Assembly (NCBI RefSeq): GCF_035222375.1
Contig: NW_026946366.1
Location: forward strand, 124,001 to 188,000
Direction of reading: 5' to 3'
DNA from: Podospora pseudocomata
Lineage: Eukaryota; Ascomycota; Sordariomycetes; Sordariales; Podosporaceae
DNA length: 64,000 nt
The notes beneath the pieces were generated by a model, which worked only from the letters and a program-made list of their open reading frames with translations, was not told the DNA's origin and searched no databases. Positions 33,701-46,670 of this stretch are shown piece by piece. The position numbers and the translations under genes are program-made. Each line of letters starts with the position of its first letter. Position 1 is the first letter of the stretch.

Positions 33701-35581
33701 GCAACGTCGACAACGGTCATGCTTTCTTCCGTGGAGTCGACACTGAGCTAATGTGAGGCAGAGCCAATCACCCGCCCAGAAACGCTCCAGCCGAGATGCC
33801 ATGCACGGCTTGTACCTACCTTTCCATGCATCTCTCTGAGCGTTCTTCGGCCTCGTGCTGCTTGCTCTCGGTCTTGGGGCGCTCTGATGTTCACTGAACT
33901 GTGGAGCGGTTGCGTGTGTCCCTGCACTGTACAGTGGGACAGACAGTCTAGGAGGTCAGGATTGCTATCAAGAGGACACGAGGGCGACCATGTACCCAGC
34001 GGTGCCTGCTCGTAACCCATGGTAGAGCAACCGTGTCTCGTCTCCCTTGAGCATCGGATGTTTGCATCGGTGTCATTGGTCCAGTAGACTCCCTCTCGCC
34101 TACAGACAACTGCGGTATGCTCTGGCACTCTGACCATGCCCAGGTCCCTGCACTATATGCGATGTGTATGCCTGTATCTTCACGACCGCCCTATGACGGA
34201 CCCATGGCACCTCTCCACAGCCTGGTCAACTTCTTCTTTTCTTCTCTCAACGGCCTTACTTGCAGCACCGACGACGTTGGCCTTGGCACGAGCGTTTTCC
34301 TGTCCGTTTTTGGCCTGCTTTCAAGTGCCAGCAATTGTCCCCCTGTTGGTTCCATCAACTTCCTGGCACGGCATTAGCCATTCAGCCGAGATCTTATGGG
34401 CCAGCTGCCACGATAGAGTTCCGTCACTCGCATCAACCCTTGCCTGGCCAGAAAAGGTGAGGGCAGAAGAACGGTGTGGCTCAGCTCTTCCCCCATCCTC
34501 TAGAAAGCGAATATCACAATACCGGTGGCCATAGCTTGGGGGTTTCGTCTAATCGAAGGCCCATCCAGTGCCCACCCCAGACAACACACAGGGCCCCCAG
34601 TAGACTTAGCCGTTAAAGCTACCGTCCTCTGTCAGGTACCAGGTACCCCGATCTCTCCCCAGCCCTCTCCTGCCACTGTTGCGGTAGGCCGTGCAGCCCC
34701 TGTCCTGTATTTGAATGCGGCCTCGACATTTCTCCGTGAGGAGTGAGCCCTCCGCCGGTATTAATCCTAGCTCTGTCCTACCCTGGGGCCAAGGTGCTGA
34801 GGAACCGTCTTAATACCACCAAGGGCAACCCACAAGAGCTTCATAGCTCCCGCCCTATCCCATTCCACGGGATCATCCAACTGCAGACGGGTCCCCGCCG
34901 AGCATCCTCCTGGCCAACCTTGATTTTATACAAGATATGTTCCTGCCTTTGGGTCCCTGGTAGCCAAGGAAACCTCTCCCCTTTCCCCTTCTTCCCCTTT
35001 GCCAACCACGACAGCCTCTCCATCACCCAAGGCGACAACCACGGTTCGCCAGACCTCAGCTTGGACAGCGTTCGTGTAGATCAGTTGGTTAATACCCGAG
35101 CCCCGTGGTTTCCTGTCCTCGCCAGCACACACACGGCGGCTCCCTCTGATCTTTCTTTTCACTGGTGGGCCTGGTCTCCTGGTACGACGCATCTGCACAT
35201 CAACCCCAAAGAAAAATCGCGCTCGAACCGCCACCGCACATTTTGCCCTCCTCAGTGCACTCATCCTGTTTGATCATCGAAACCATCCGGACCCAACTCT
35301 CGCTCATATTCGCATCGCCTGGGAACTTTCAGTCTTTGGATGCCAGGATCTGCCGGGCAACGATCACCTCGACCGAACCCAGGACAGAGGAGGTAGCGGA
35401 TCCGCCTACCTGGCGCTGTGGATGGTGATGTGTGCTCGGGATTTCTGATATACTCGTTCTGCGCAGGCCGGCAACGACTCTCGCTTGATTCCATCCAGAC
35501 CTCCTCTCCATACCGACCACTGGCCCCTGAGCCCAGCCAGGAACCCCTATCTTCTTCAACGTCGGTCGACAATCCATCCCA

Positions 35582-37880
35582 ATGCTTGTTACCAGGCAAA
35601 GCGCTCCGGAGCAGAGTTCTTGGTCCATTGGCAAATTTGAAACGGCTTTTCACAAGTCCGCGGAAAGCCTACGTATGTCGAACAGCTACGACGCGGTGAC
35701 GCAGTCAGACTGGCAGGGTCAGTACTCGTTTCTGCCGCCAGGAGACAACAACATCTTCTCTCAGTCATATGAACATGTGACGGGTTCAGCGGACCATGCG
35801 GATTCGCAAGCGCAGCCGCGGAGTGTGGCTGCGCCAAGCAACGCCTTAGACATCGAGGCGCCAAAGCGGGAGAGCCCTCCATTGGGACACCACCGCTTAG
35901 ATCCTCTTGGTCTACGACAGCCAAAGCAGCCATCGCCAATTCCAGAGCAGCCTGGAAATCAAGGGGAACAATATGCGCAAAAAGCAACCGAGTCGGCACA
36001 CGAGGAGCCGTTGGCATCGACCGAGACCCCCGGCATGTCCTTGGGCTCCAACCCCCTGAGTTCAGTATCATCCACGGGTCAGGGGCCTGAAGTAGGCCCG
36101 GGTCAACCAGGGAACGAGAGCCAGACAGTCATCAAGGAAGAGGATGAGGAGGTGCTGGAGGACGAGGAGATGATAGAAGGGGACGGAGATGGTGATGCTC
36201 AGCCACAACCTCAGACTGCAGCTGAGAGGACCGCCCAGCGACGCAAGATGAAGCGCTTCAGGTAAGAATCAGGGAATCTTTCATGGGGAAAATGGGGGTC
36301 TGACCGATGTTCACAGACTTACGCACCAGCAAACCCGATTTCTGATGAGTGAGTTTGCGAAGCAACCACACCCAGATGCAGCTCACCGCGAACGTTTGTC
36401 TCGCGAAATTCCGGGACTGAGTCCACGCCAGGTGCAAGTGTGGTTTCAAAACAGGTCGGTCTTCGCTTGACAAGCCATTCGGCTCTAACCATTGCTGATA
36501 TCCTGCTAGACGCGCCAAAATAAAACGTTTGACGGCGGACGATCGTGAACGTATGATCAAAATGAGAGCTGTCCCCGAGGACTTTGACAACTTGGGCGCT
36601 CTCCACTCCCCATACGGTGCAGTTCATGGACTGGGAGCCCCTATGGCGTCTCCTGTTGACCTTGGAGGATCGTCGTACGACCATATGATGCGCCCGCTAA
36701 TGGTGGATGTTCGGCGATCTGATGGAGATGAGCACCTCTCACCCACCGGTTTGAGCCCTGCCTTTGGTAGCATAGGCTTCAACCCTTCGAACTCGCTCAG
36801 TTCGCCCGACATACTTTCTCCATTATCACCAACATCGACCGATCGCTACGGCTACTCGAGTCACATGTCGTCGGGACCTTTGAGTGGTGGGCCAAGAACA
36901 TCGAATCCATTTGCACGACAGCCAAGCATCGACAGCAGCATGCAGATGCATAGTCATCATTCGAGACAACAAATACGGCCTCTGCAGCCACTTCACCTCC
37001 GAGATACCATGACGCGATCACGCTCCGACTCGTTACAGTCGCCTCTACGATCCAGCATGTCCTGGAAGGGCGATTCTCTTGATTACACTACTTACCACGG
37101 CGGGAATCCATCTCCTCAGTTAGGTGGTCGGCCACACGGGTTGTATCAACAGGATCAGGTTGGCGGATCATCTGGGAGCGGGCTAGGGGGCTATGATTCG
37201 AGCAGCTACTCTGGTAAGCCGCGGCGGCACTGCAGTTGAATCTCGGTCTGAAAGCCACAATGCTAACCCAAAGCACAGGCTCTACTGTACAATCCCCAAC
37301 TCACATGAACTACCCGAATTACCAATCCTCTAGCCTTCAACAAAGCCAACAGCGTGGGTCACGTCTGCGAGCAGCCTCGGCCTCATTACCACTTGGCCTC
37401 GATCTTCGAACCCAGTACCGGTCCTCTGTCGGGTCCGGCAGCATGCAATCAGCGACTCATTCTCCAGGTCCACGCACGACATCAACCTCACAATTAGGGG
37501 GCGTGTCCTCTAGTTATACCGCGAGTTTTCCATCGGCCCCTCTTACCGCCCCTGTCGACTTCTCTTTGCCTCGCACGCCCGGATACCGGTCAACAGGAGG
37601 TGATTATTCGATGCCACAAATGAGCGCCCCGATCGCGCCACCAAACGACTTTTCCCAGGCCTTCCAAGCCAGCATGAGCAATTCGAGCTCGAGGACACCA
37701 ATAAGGGATTCTTTTGGGGGTGGTCACGGACCTCTGGGCTTGGGACAGCAGAGCCAAAGCTCAGTCGATCGCAACGATGACTACTCGCAAGACCCGCTCG
37801 GCATGAAGCGCAAGCGAAGCTTTACGGCGGCCACATCTTCTGCCAACTCGGGGCCGAGTGTGTATGGAGCAACATCATGA
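35582..37880 (+). CDS. Homeobox transcription factor
   Basis: Four exons: 35582-36261, 36317-36454, 36510-37213 and 37279-37880; introns of 55, 55 and 65 bp are all in phase. The product is 707 residues. An alternative start is the ATG at 35675 (MSNSYDAVTQSDWQ), which would remove 31 residues; the upstream part looks less protein-like, so the later ATG may be the true one. An acidic stretch (EEDEEVLEDEEMIEGDGDGD) precedes the homeodomain, which spans about residues 218-277: RRKMKRFRLTHQQTRFLMSEF, then QVQVWFQNRRAKIKR. The third intron-exon junction splits the second-to-last Arg of WFQNRR. The long C-terminus is Ser/Gly/Pro/Gln-rich and ends near a basic KRKRSF motif. Such factors (Podospora pah and Magnaporthe hox types) control development and conidiation. 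Which paralogue this is cannot be told here. Confidence 0.9.
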
Positions 37881-40800
37881 AGAGAGCATCATTTTGGGCT
37901 ACCATTTCCAAAGCACGCAATATTTCTCTCACGTCGAAATGTACAAAACCGATACAATAACTACTGTTACACCACCCCTCCCCCTCCCCCCAATATCTAG
38001 GAGCGGCTTCTTTTTTCTTTTTCTTTGGCTCGGTAGCTTTCTTTTTTTCTTTCTGTCTTTATTTGGCTCGGCGGCCTATCTAGCTTCTTCTCCAACGAAA
38101 ACACGAACGAGAAATACCCACCACGACTGGCTATTTTGGAACTATCTACTATGATAACACGGCGGGGAACGATTTGCTATACGTTTTTTGGGTACGCACG
38201 CTTGAAGCGATGGGTGGCAGGCAATAGTCCGCATTCTACAACGAACGGGGCCGGTTGTCTACAATACAATACCATTTTTCCATTTTTTTTTTGATGATGA
38301 CAGTGTATGGAAAAAGGCGAACTCATTGGGCGAAGGAGGTGGTTGTATTTTTTTTCTCTTGGGGGGTGGGGTGATGGGGCCAGGTATTGGAAAATATCAG
38401 AAAACAGATGTTTGGAAAGCAACTTTTTTCCACATTGGAGCGCATTGTGGGGGGTTGTTTTTGTAAGGTATGGTACGCATTGTGTTGTTGTGTGTGTGCC
38501 TATTCTATTTGCTGTTTTGGCGTTGGGTTGGTAAGGGGAAGAAGAAAGGGGTAAGGGTTAGGGTACGGAGAGGGACGTTGAACTCGCAAAAGGCTTCCTA
38601 AAGGGAAGGCGGGTTGGGGTGGTTCAAGGGATGATGGATATTTTTTCATGGTGTATATAACACATTGGATAGACAATGAAAACATAAACCCTACACAAAT
38701 AAGCTTTTTTTTTGCCCACTTTTTCAGATCTAGACGCAACACAGAATGACAGACAACAAGTTGGAGGGCACCTCGGAATCTCAGGGAAAATTCAGACCAT
38801 CCTATCCCCATTCCCAGACCTCAACCAAAGCTCTTTCCCTCCTAGGTAGGGGGTAATAGATAAAAAACAACTGGATAACCACAAGGAAGATGGACCTCCG
38901 AGATAGAGCATCACAGCGTTACGTTGACTAGGTAGAGGACTACACACGGGCTGGGATGGGGATCTGGAACTTGCAAACTGAATGGACAGGACTGGACAAC
39001 ACACGGCATTTTGGGCGGGAGGCGGAATACGGGATGGCCGTCCGGTCGGGCGGGTTAGGTTGGTGGTGGTGGTGGTGCCCCTTTTTTTTGACGGCAGAGG
39101 TGTGGTCCGTTTGTTACTTTTCCTCACATACATACCAACCGAATAGCAAGTCTACTGCTTACTACACCGAAGCTAAGCTGAGCTGGGGTTTTAGCCAGAA
39201 TCTTTCTCGTCGGTTTGCACTAGAGAGATGGGCTAGTGAGGGGGGAAACGTTGCGCTCCAAGGACGGAAGATGCCATGCCATGGGCTGAAAAGCAAGAAA
39301 AATACATGCCCTCCTGCCCCCTGTATTTCGTCTGTATCATGCTTGGGGTAGGTAGGTCGGTTCCGTTTGACAAACCGGGCGTACTACAATTGACAGGCCC
39401 GCTGACGCCCCCCACACTCACTTTCACACGGATTACATACACACATCTCAAGGTAGGTATGCAACCACCGAGCATCATTATGCTTATGCACCTATCTTGC
39501 GTCGCGTTAATCTATCAGGACCACCCGCTGAACGAGAAAGTGGTTTCGACAGGAGATCTTGCATGAGGTGTTCAGCAGCATCAGAGCAAAATTAAAAGCC
39601 ACATGGAGTTAACTTATCAAATAAATCCGGAGAGGGCTTGCCGAGCGTGGTAACCCACCCTCCATTACATGCTTGCTCGACAGTCGGGTGAGGAACAATG
39701 TCCGTAGGTATCCAGCCCGAGTTTCTCATCTCTCAGGTAAGAGGAAGCCTTTATTGGGGAGTGGCAATGTGTCTGGCGAGATGACCTCAACAGACCAAAA
39801 TTTCTATATTTCTTTTCCTTGATATCACGGCGTCTACCTAGCGAGAAACGTTGATGAGACCACAGAGGGAGGTGCGTCAAAACCAACCTAGGTAGGTAAG
39901 TGATGAGATTGCATCTCAACGAACCATTCCATCCCACCCACTGATCCCCCAATCTTGGTAAATGCACACACACTGAATTTTCTCACTGCCAGATCATAAT
40001 TGCACAATGCCATCCCCCAAAACGTTGTATCTCTTCCTGGCAGGCAGGCAAAGCTGTAATCTCGGCCGAATTCCTCGGAGCCTTGCCCTATTGTTGCGAT
40101 GTAGGTGGTTCGATGCTGCTGTCCTCCTCTCAGCACGACATGTCGTCAAAAGCGACCGTCTTCCCATTTACAAGCCACAACTACCTAGCCCAGATAGGTG
40201 CGTCATTACCCACACTGAGTGAAAACGGGCCGTTATGGAACACCGAGATGAGGCCGTTGCGTTTCTTACCTCCCTCAACCAACCAGATGTTACAAAGCCA
40301 GCCTGATGGCGTTTTGGGGGCCTTGAATTCCTGACTTGACTGTAACGGTGCATCTTGGTAGTAGTAATTACCTCATCTCCCCTCTCACTCAGGTACACGA
40401 GCGCCTCTCCCTCCAACCACACACACACACACACAAACACTCCAGGGTAGTACTGCAAGTAAGATCTGATATGCAATTAAGCGTGCGGAGATGCCGACGA
40501 CGACGCACAAAAACAAACAGAACCAAATCCCCGCTCCAGCGCAAGCCAAATGACAAGGCTTGTTCATCAAACGGGAACCTGCTGTTACGGCTATGAGAGA
40601 GATAATAATCAAAAGGCGGGCGGAACACACACAAACCTTGCCCTTCGGCAAACGGCGTCGCGGGAAGCCCTTCGGCGGAGGCATCTCGAAGTCTTCCCAA
40701 GTGGGAAATCCCACTCACCACGCAACTACTTGTCATCAGTGCCATCTTTTTTGCCAAAACCCGCCCACAGCCCGCCGTCGCAATGCACAAACAACATCCA

Positions 40801-43800
40801 TGATCATGATCCACCCATCCAGACAAAACCAGGCGGAACAAAAACATTCCCCTGTCTGTCGATTCACCAGACCATCATGCTTGTTTCTCCACGTCTCCCA
40901 TCATCCAACCTCTTCACCCAGTAGTGGTATTATCCCCTATTTTCTCTGAAACCCCCTCCAGGTACCAAATAGTCCAACAACTCGCCCCAAAGTGAGGGGT
41001 GGTTTTTAACCTGTTGTCTGGGGTAGTCCCGGGGTCAAGGTCTGATCGGAAAATAACAGAAATTAAAAAAACGTGCCCTCCGGTTGTTTAAACTTGCGGA
41101 ATGAAACGCCGCCTACCGCTTTCTGATTGGCACGGGAACATCTGCTATTCTACAACAGCAGAGTCCTGACAGCAGTAGAGAAAGGCGCAACTTTCTCAAT
41201 GACGCAAAGAGATCGTCGCTAGTGCCGTGGTTTTGCTGCTACGTTAAACTCGACATCACCACCACCACCACCACCCCGCACCTTGATATTTGATATAGGG
41301 AAGGGGGGATGTGATATCAATGGCGTGTGTTGGCTTAAAACCTTGGACATATCGTGCTAGAAAACCGGGATCGGGTGGGGGAGAGCTACTTACACACACG
41401 CTTGCAAGCTTCCCCAGATCTTTACTTCATTTCAGGCGGTTGAACCGGCTGATCTACTTTCACCGCTGTCATTGCGCCCCTAAACCCCCAGCCCAAGACT
41501 TCACAACTCCCGGGGCAGAAAAACAACATGTCGGACTGCCCATCAGGGGGCCTACCCTGCATGGTGTAACTCTCTCTCTGCCGGCTGACTTATCGCCTTG
41601 CGCACTGGCTGGGGCGCGGCGGGGGCATCTCTTCGGGGTGAGACTGCACCGATGGTGCCCACGATGCCGACCAGGAGCCTGTCGTGTTCCCCAAGCAGGC
41701 GTCCATCTGCGGGCCTGTACAGGCCGGTGCTAGCCCCCCTCCACAACGTGATGCACGCTCTGCAAGCCAACAGACCATCCATGTGTTTGGCAGCTTCGTG
41801 TCGCCCACCCTCCAGCGAATATGGCGCCTTGGGGGCAGGTCGAGACACCAAGACATGCGAAGACCCGTCTTGGGATGGCAACTCGCGGGCGTGTGGGCGA
41901 AGTAACTCCCCGTCACATACCGTTATCGGCTTGCGGGTGTGTCTCTGTCAGTGTCCACCGGAGCTACGGGCAGAACACGGATATTTCCGCGGTTGTCTTG
42001 TCTCGTGCTTGAGAGAATACGAGGTTGCAAAGAGACAACCACGGGGTGGGATTTCGTGACGGCCATGTATCTGGGAAGAGATCCGTCCTGTCCGTTACCC
42101 AAGAAGCAGAGAAGAGCCGTGCCACAGCATCTCTGTTCCATGTCAGCTCCCCAATCTCTCAGCATCTCAGGTCTGACTTCCTGGATGCACAAGCAGGAGG
42201 GTGGATGGGGCGCCTTGTCAGCGCGCCTCCTCGCTGCAAAGCACACGGCAGCTGTGCAGATACTTGGCGTAGAATGGACTGCCTCCGTCTGCACGGTCTT
42301 CCGAAGTGGGCAGAGCCCATGCTGTGGGGAGTGGGATGGCATGGTTACCATGAGGAAGGGGTAGAAGGGTACCGCCCTTCACAGGTAACAGCAACGCTAC
42401 CCCAACCCAAGTCGCCCGGCAGGTATGGAGGCTTTGATCCATCCGCCACAGATGCCACGATGGCAGTTGATAACCCATTCGAGCAACAGGCTGAGCAGAA
42501 GCGACCATGCATCGGAGTCAACCCTCGCTCGAAGGGCTAGACCTGTGCCGACCTGCCCACGTCCCAAAGGCAGCCCAGGTGAGCCGAACAGGTCCGGCGT
42601 AGTGCGGTGGAGCATGGCGATGTGAGTCCATACCCGAATGGGGCGTCGCACCTCAAGCATCCGCAGAAGAGCGGCAGATCCTACGGCTTCCGACTGCCGA
42701 AGAGATTCTTCATGGAACAAGCTGATGCTTCTTCTTCGGAGACGTGGTGCCCCATTCCCGGTCAGCGAAATGAAAGGCCTGTTTCGCCGGTTGAAACAAA
42801 GCCGGGATCGATTTTGATGCAGGCTGCCGTGTCAGCTCTGACCCGACAAGCCCGAGCTGTGTGGTTGCGCTTGAGTTAGGCGACGAAGAGGGCAGCAGCG
42901 AAAGCGGAAGGAGATTGCTGATGACATCCCTCAGCCAAGTGTCACCGGCTGCGATGATACCACCCTGCGGACCCACTTCCCCGATCTCTCACCCAACCCC
43001 TTGGCAACCGGCAGTGCACGAGCCACATCGCGGACTCGGAGTGGCCCACTGATTGCCCAAAGGGGAATGGCTCGTCCACTTTTCTCCCCGCCAGATCCAA
43101 CGGCTGTCAACTTTGATGCGACGTCTGCTGACGATAACCACCCAAGTCACCTTCCGCGTTTAACAAGATAGCCACCTACGACTCCAGCATCTTTTTTGGT
43201 CTCTATTTCAGAGACTTGGTGAACTCATTCTGTAGCTCTTTTCTTCCTCAGCATCACGTGTTGGGCATCGTTCGAGACCGGAAAATTTCACGTATAAGAA
43301 CGTCGGGAACGACGCTGTGGACTTGGTTCAGTGACACTCTGGTCGTAGCAGCCGACGTCTGGTCTGCAACGTCACCAACCTCATGGATGGTAGCGACTGA
43401 AGGAGCCTGCGATTCCTGACTGGTCCCGCCGTCCGGGCCATTATCTACAACCCGAAACGGCCAGCTTCTCGTCGCCTGCTGCCCTCGCTCATCAGCTCAA
43501 CAAAAGATGGACAGACAATGGAGATGATGGATGCATGCCAGGCGCAGGCGAGTATCCGGCATCTGCTGTATCCCGTTTTCGCATCCCATCCCATGCTGAC
43601 GCCTTCTCCGGGCATTCGTCTTGTGCCCCTGGACCCATGACCTGGTTGAGCCTTCTGCGGTTCAGAAGCAATCTACACTTCACTCGGCTAAATTAGCTGT
43701 GCCTTGTTGGATGGAGGTGACCTGTCCGCCCCCTACAGAGAACCCGACAGCTTCGCATCTCTTGGCCCTCTACGAACTGCTGCTGCCAGCTGCCCGCCGC

Positions 43801-46670
43801 ATCCAATCTATGTATCTCTCGGCTTTGGGACGTGCCCACCAGAGAGGCCCGGGGCCGGTTCCAAGATGGCATCACCATCACCGGACTGCCAGTACCGGGT
43901 AGATAGCCTGGCAGCGGAAGCAGAGAAAGAAGCAGGCTCAGAACGCTACATTACCAGTCAAACCTCTGGTTTCTTCCGCTGAAGCCGTCGACAGCCCGCA
44001 TAGGCTCAATCCTCGCAGCGTCACCATCGAGAACAGCCAGCCCAGGCTCGGACGCTGTTAGCGAGATCAATAGTCCGTGAAAAATGAGGGCAGGAAAAGA
44101 TGTCGGCCACTCAAACTTTGTCGAGCCGTTCAATAGCGCGCGTCTGTCTGATGTGCTGTTGCGACGGCATCAGCTTTCTGGGCTTCACGGCAGATTGGTC
44201 GAGAATCTCGGTCCGCAGTTGAGCATGCTGAGAGGCCGTAACATCTCCGGGCTTAGCCAGTTGAGCTCTGGGCATTCAACACCAATAACTCCAGTCAAGC
44301 CCAGGGGTCCGGTGCAACCAGCAGGGACCAGCTTCGCGGCTTTGGTGAGCACGACTTGGCCAGCGTGACTGATTTTCCACCGCCGCCGCAAGCCTGCCTA
44401 CTCGGTCGCCACTATCGCCCGTCGGTGGGCCTTTTTCTCTTTTTTTTTTTTTTTCCTACTGCGTCTCCGTATCTCGAAAACGGGGAGGCCGTCAGGTTGG
44501 AGCAGGACCGGAACACGATGCCGGCACAGTGCAGAGACTTGATCTTTGTTCGCCCGGGAGGAGTGGTTCTACTGACTCAGTTGCCGTGATCAGATTATGT
44601 CGTTCTCAAGGTTGCATTCCGGCCGGGCTGAAAGAACGGGCGGGTGGTATGTTTGGCCATAGCTTTTTGCCTCGAAGTACCAGAGACATATGGCGACTAT
44701 CAGACTTTCTGGCAGGCCCCCACCGCGTACTGGACCTGGCGGAGGGGGGGAGGGAGAGGGGGGGTGGGGGGGGGTAATCCCAATCTTTGTTGTGGTGACC
44801 AAGTTTTCCTCCTACAACCACCTGGGCTTGGGCCAAGAGGGAATGCAGCCCCCTTTATGGTTGTGATTGAGTCTTGGAGGCTCAGGCATATTCTGATCTG
44901 GCTCTCCTGGCGAGATTTGCATTCAATCTAATAGTGATCTCTCGTAGATGAAGGAGAAGACATTCACGAAAGCTGCTTAGTGTTTAATCAAGGGATTAAT
45001 TGTCAGGCACAAATTAAAACGTGTGTTTTCCGTCTACCTGGTTCACTGTGTATGGCCCACGGTGAAGCGACTTGCTGGCGGGTAATGGTGCCTGCTTCCC
45101 CCCGTGTCGGACAAGCAGTTGATCTGGGTCGTGGCTTTGGCGTTGATGGAGAGAACCAAGGCCATGATATTAACGTTGATGAAAGTAATGAAGAAGTAAT
45201 AATTCTAGACAATGAGTGTCGTCGGACGTTATACCTTTTGTGCTGTGCTGTGTCAATGTTTGGGCATATACCCGAGATTGCCTCACCGAAGGAAGAAGCT
45301 GGTGTAGACTGGATAGAGTTCTTTGCAGGCGAGCAATATCCCACAAAGAGAGCTGGAGATTGCGAGCAGCTCCTTGTTTTCATGTTATAGAAGCCTGTGT
45401 CCCTTTCAACAAGTTAAACTTCCTTCCCAGGCTTTCAACGCCCGCTCATGTGTCTGTCAACTTCCGACCACGAACAGAACCCATCGACGACAGGCTCCAC
45501 CATCGAAAGAAACACCCGAGCTTCAACAGCCCAAACATTGACAAAGCCAGACACACATCCAGGGCAACTGCAAAGCACGAGCGAGTTCAAATACACCATC
45601 TCCTACTGAACTCTGACCCCGTCTCAAACTTTCCCTGCCCCTGGTCTCGAGCCAGTTTCTACGATTTCAACTCGTCTTCACGTCTCCGGGCCGCGGCACA
45701 CGAAGTTCAAGAACAAAAATAGATCAAACAATACACCAAGACCGAGCGAGTCCCTTCAGTCGTTGCCTGACCCATCATCTACTTCCAGGTTGTATCCTTT
45801 CCCCCTGGCAGTTAACGCTGCTAAATTCACGGGCGAGCAAACGCAAAATCTTCTACCCGAATAACTACACCAGAACTGTAAAACCGTCCCGAAGCCACGA
45901 GCCGGCTAGACGGAGCAGAGCAGACCAGCACAGCATTAATCCAGCGCCTGACCGCCAACCCAAACAAGAAACCCCTCGATTACGCGCCGACTCGAAAGAC
46001 CTCGCCCCGAAGCTACCCTCCTCAACACAACACACGATGCTAGGTAGCCTTCACTGCTCAGCTACCTGCCTGTATCGCGGAGCTTACCTGGATAGGCGGA
46101 AGACGGGCTGGACAGAACGCAATCGACATTTGCTTTTGAGGGGAAGGTGGACACAGTAAGAGTAGGTGGGTATTTTGGTGTGTGTGATCAACCAGGGCAG
46201 GCATTCTCAGGTAGGGATGATACAGACCAGACACACAATACAAAGGGGCCCGGGGGGAACACGGAACAGAAAGAAAAAGAAGAAAAAAAGGCCAAGTGCT
46301 GCGAAACACAAAAGAGCATTCTAAAAGATTATGAAGAGGCTAGCTAACCAAGGTGATGTGATGTTCATAGGATGGGAATCTCTAATAAAGTACAGACTTT
46401 AGCTATTTGGTTTGAATACTGATTGTCCAAGAGAATCAAGGGAAAATAAAGATCGTATTATGTGTGCCTTGTCCTAAGTGTGAACTGCCTGTCCACCATT
46501 GCCATGTCCGTCAAACTATCCCCCATCTAAGCACCCCTACATCCAGCCATTACGCACTCTAAACCCGATCTGCTGGCGGGCTTTAACATACCTGCCTTAT
46601 ATCCCTCTCTAAACACTATCTACTGACGATTTATACACACACCAAATCACTCCAAGCCTCTCCCTGCATA
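37881..46670. other. 8.8-kb gene-poor interval downstream of the homeobox gene
   Basis: No gene recognised. The first kilobase is T-rich and fits a 3' UTR. TAGGTAGG patches occur at about 39346, 39448 and 39890, an AC repeat at about 40420, and a very G-rich stretch at 44741-44774. The CA/CT-rich sequence at 45400-46030 resembles a fungal 5' leader, but no plus-strand gene follows it before the convergent bor1 end. Confidence 0.45.
44741..44774 (+). other. G-rich homopurine block
   Basis: Runs of seven or more G separated by single A or T bases; capable of forming a quadruplex. Confidence 0.5.

Larger units (their letters stand above)
25572..35581. other. 10-kb gene-poor interval upstream of the homeobox gene
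   Basis: No open frame here has a recognisable domain, signal peptide or convincing splice structure; the longest are about 175 codons and lie in all frames. The first 2.3 kb carry most microsatellites: (TG)12, C11, CAACCA-type, (AC)19 and (TTG)8. The rest is mixed-composition DNA. It may hold long 5' leaders, non-coding transcripts or regulatory DNA for the homeobox gene. Confidence 0.5.

Noticed and set aside
34743-35273. 176-codon frame upstream of the homeobox gene
   Set aside because: Starts without ATG, no domain, low-complexity Pro/Ser text; more likely 5' leader or intergenic DNA.
38545-38570. TTAGGG-like telomere motif
   Set aside because: Single GGGTTAGGG without tandem repetition; chance occurrence.
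44980-45390. 136-codon frame with a convincing-looking ending
   Set aside because: Starts without ATG context, the opposite strand is equally open, and no family is recognised.
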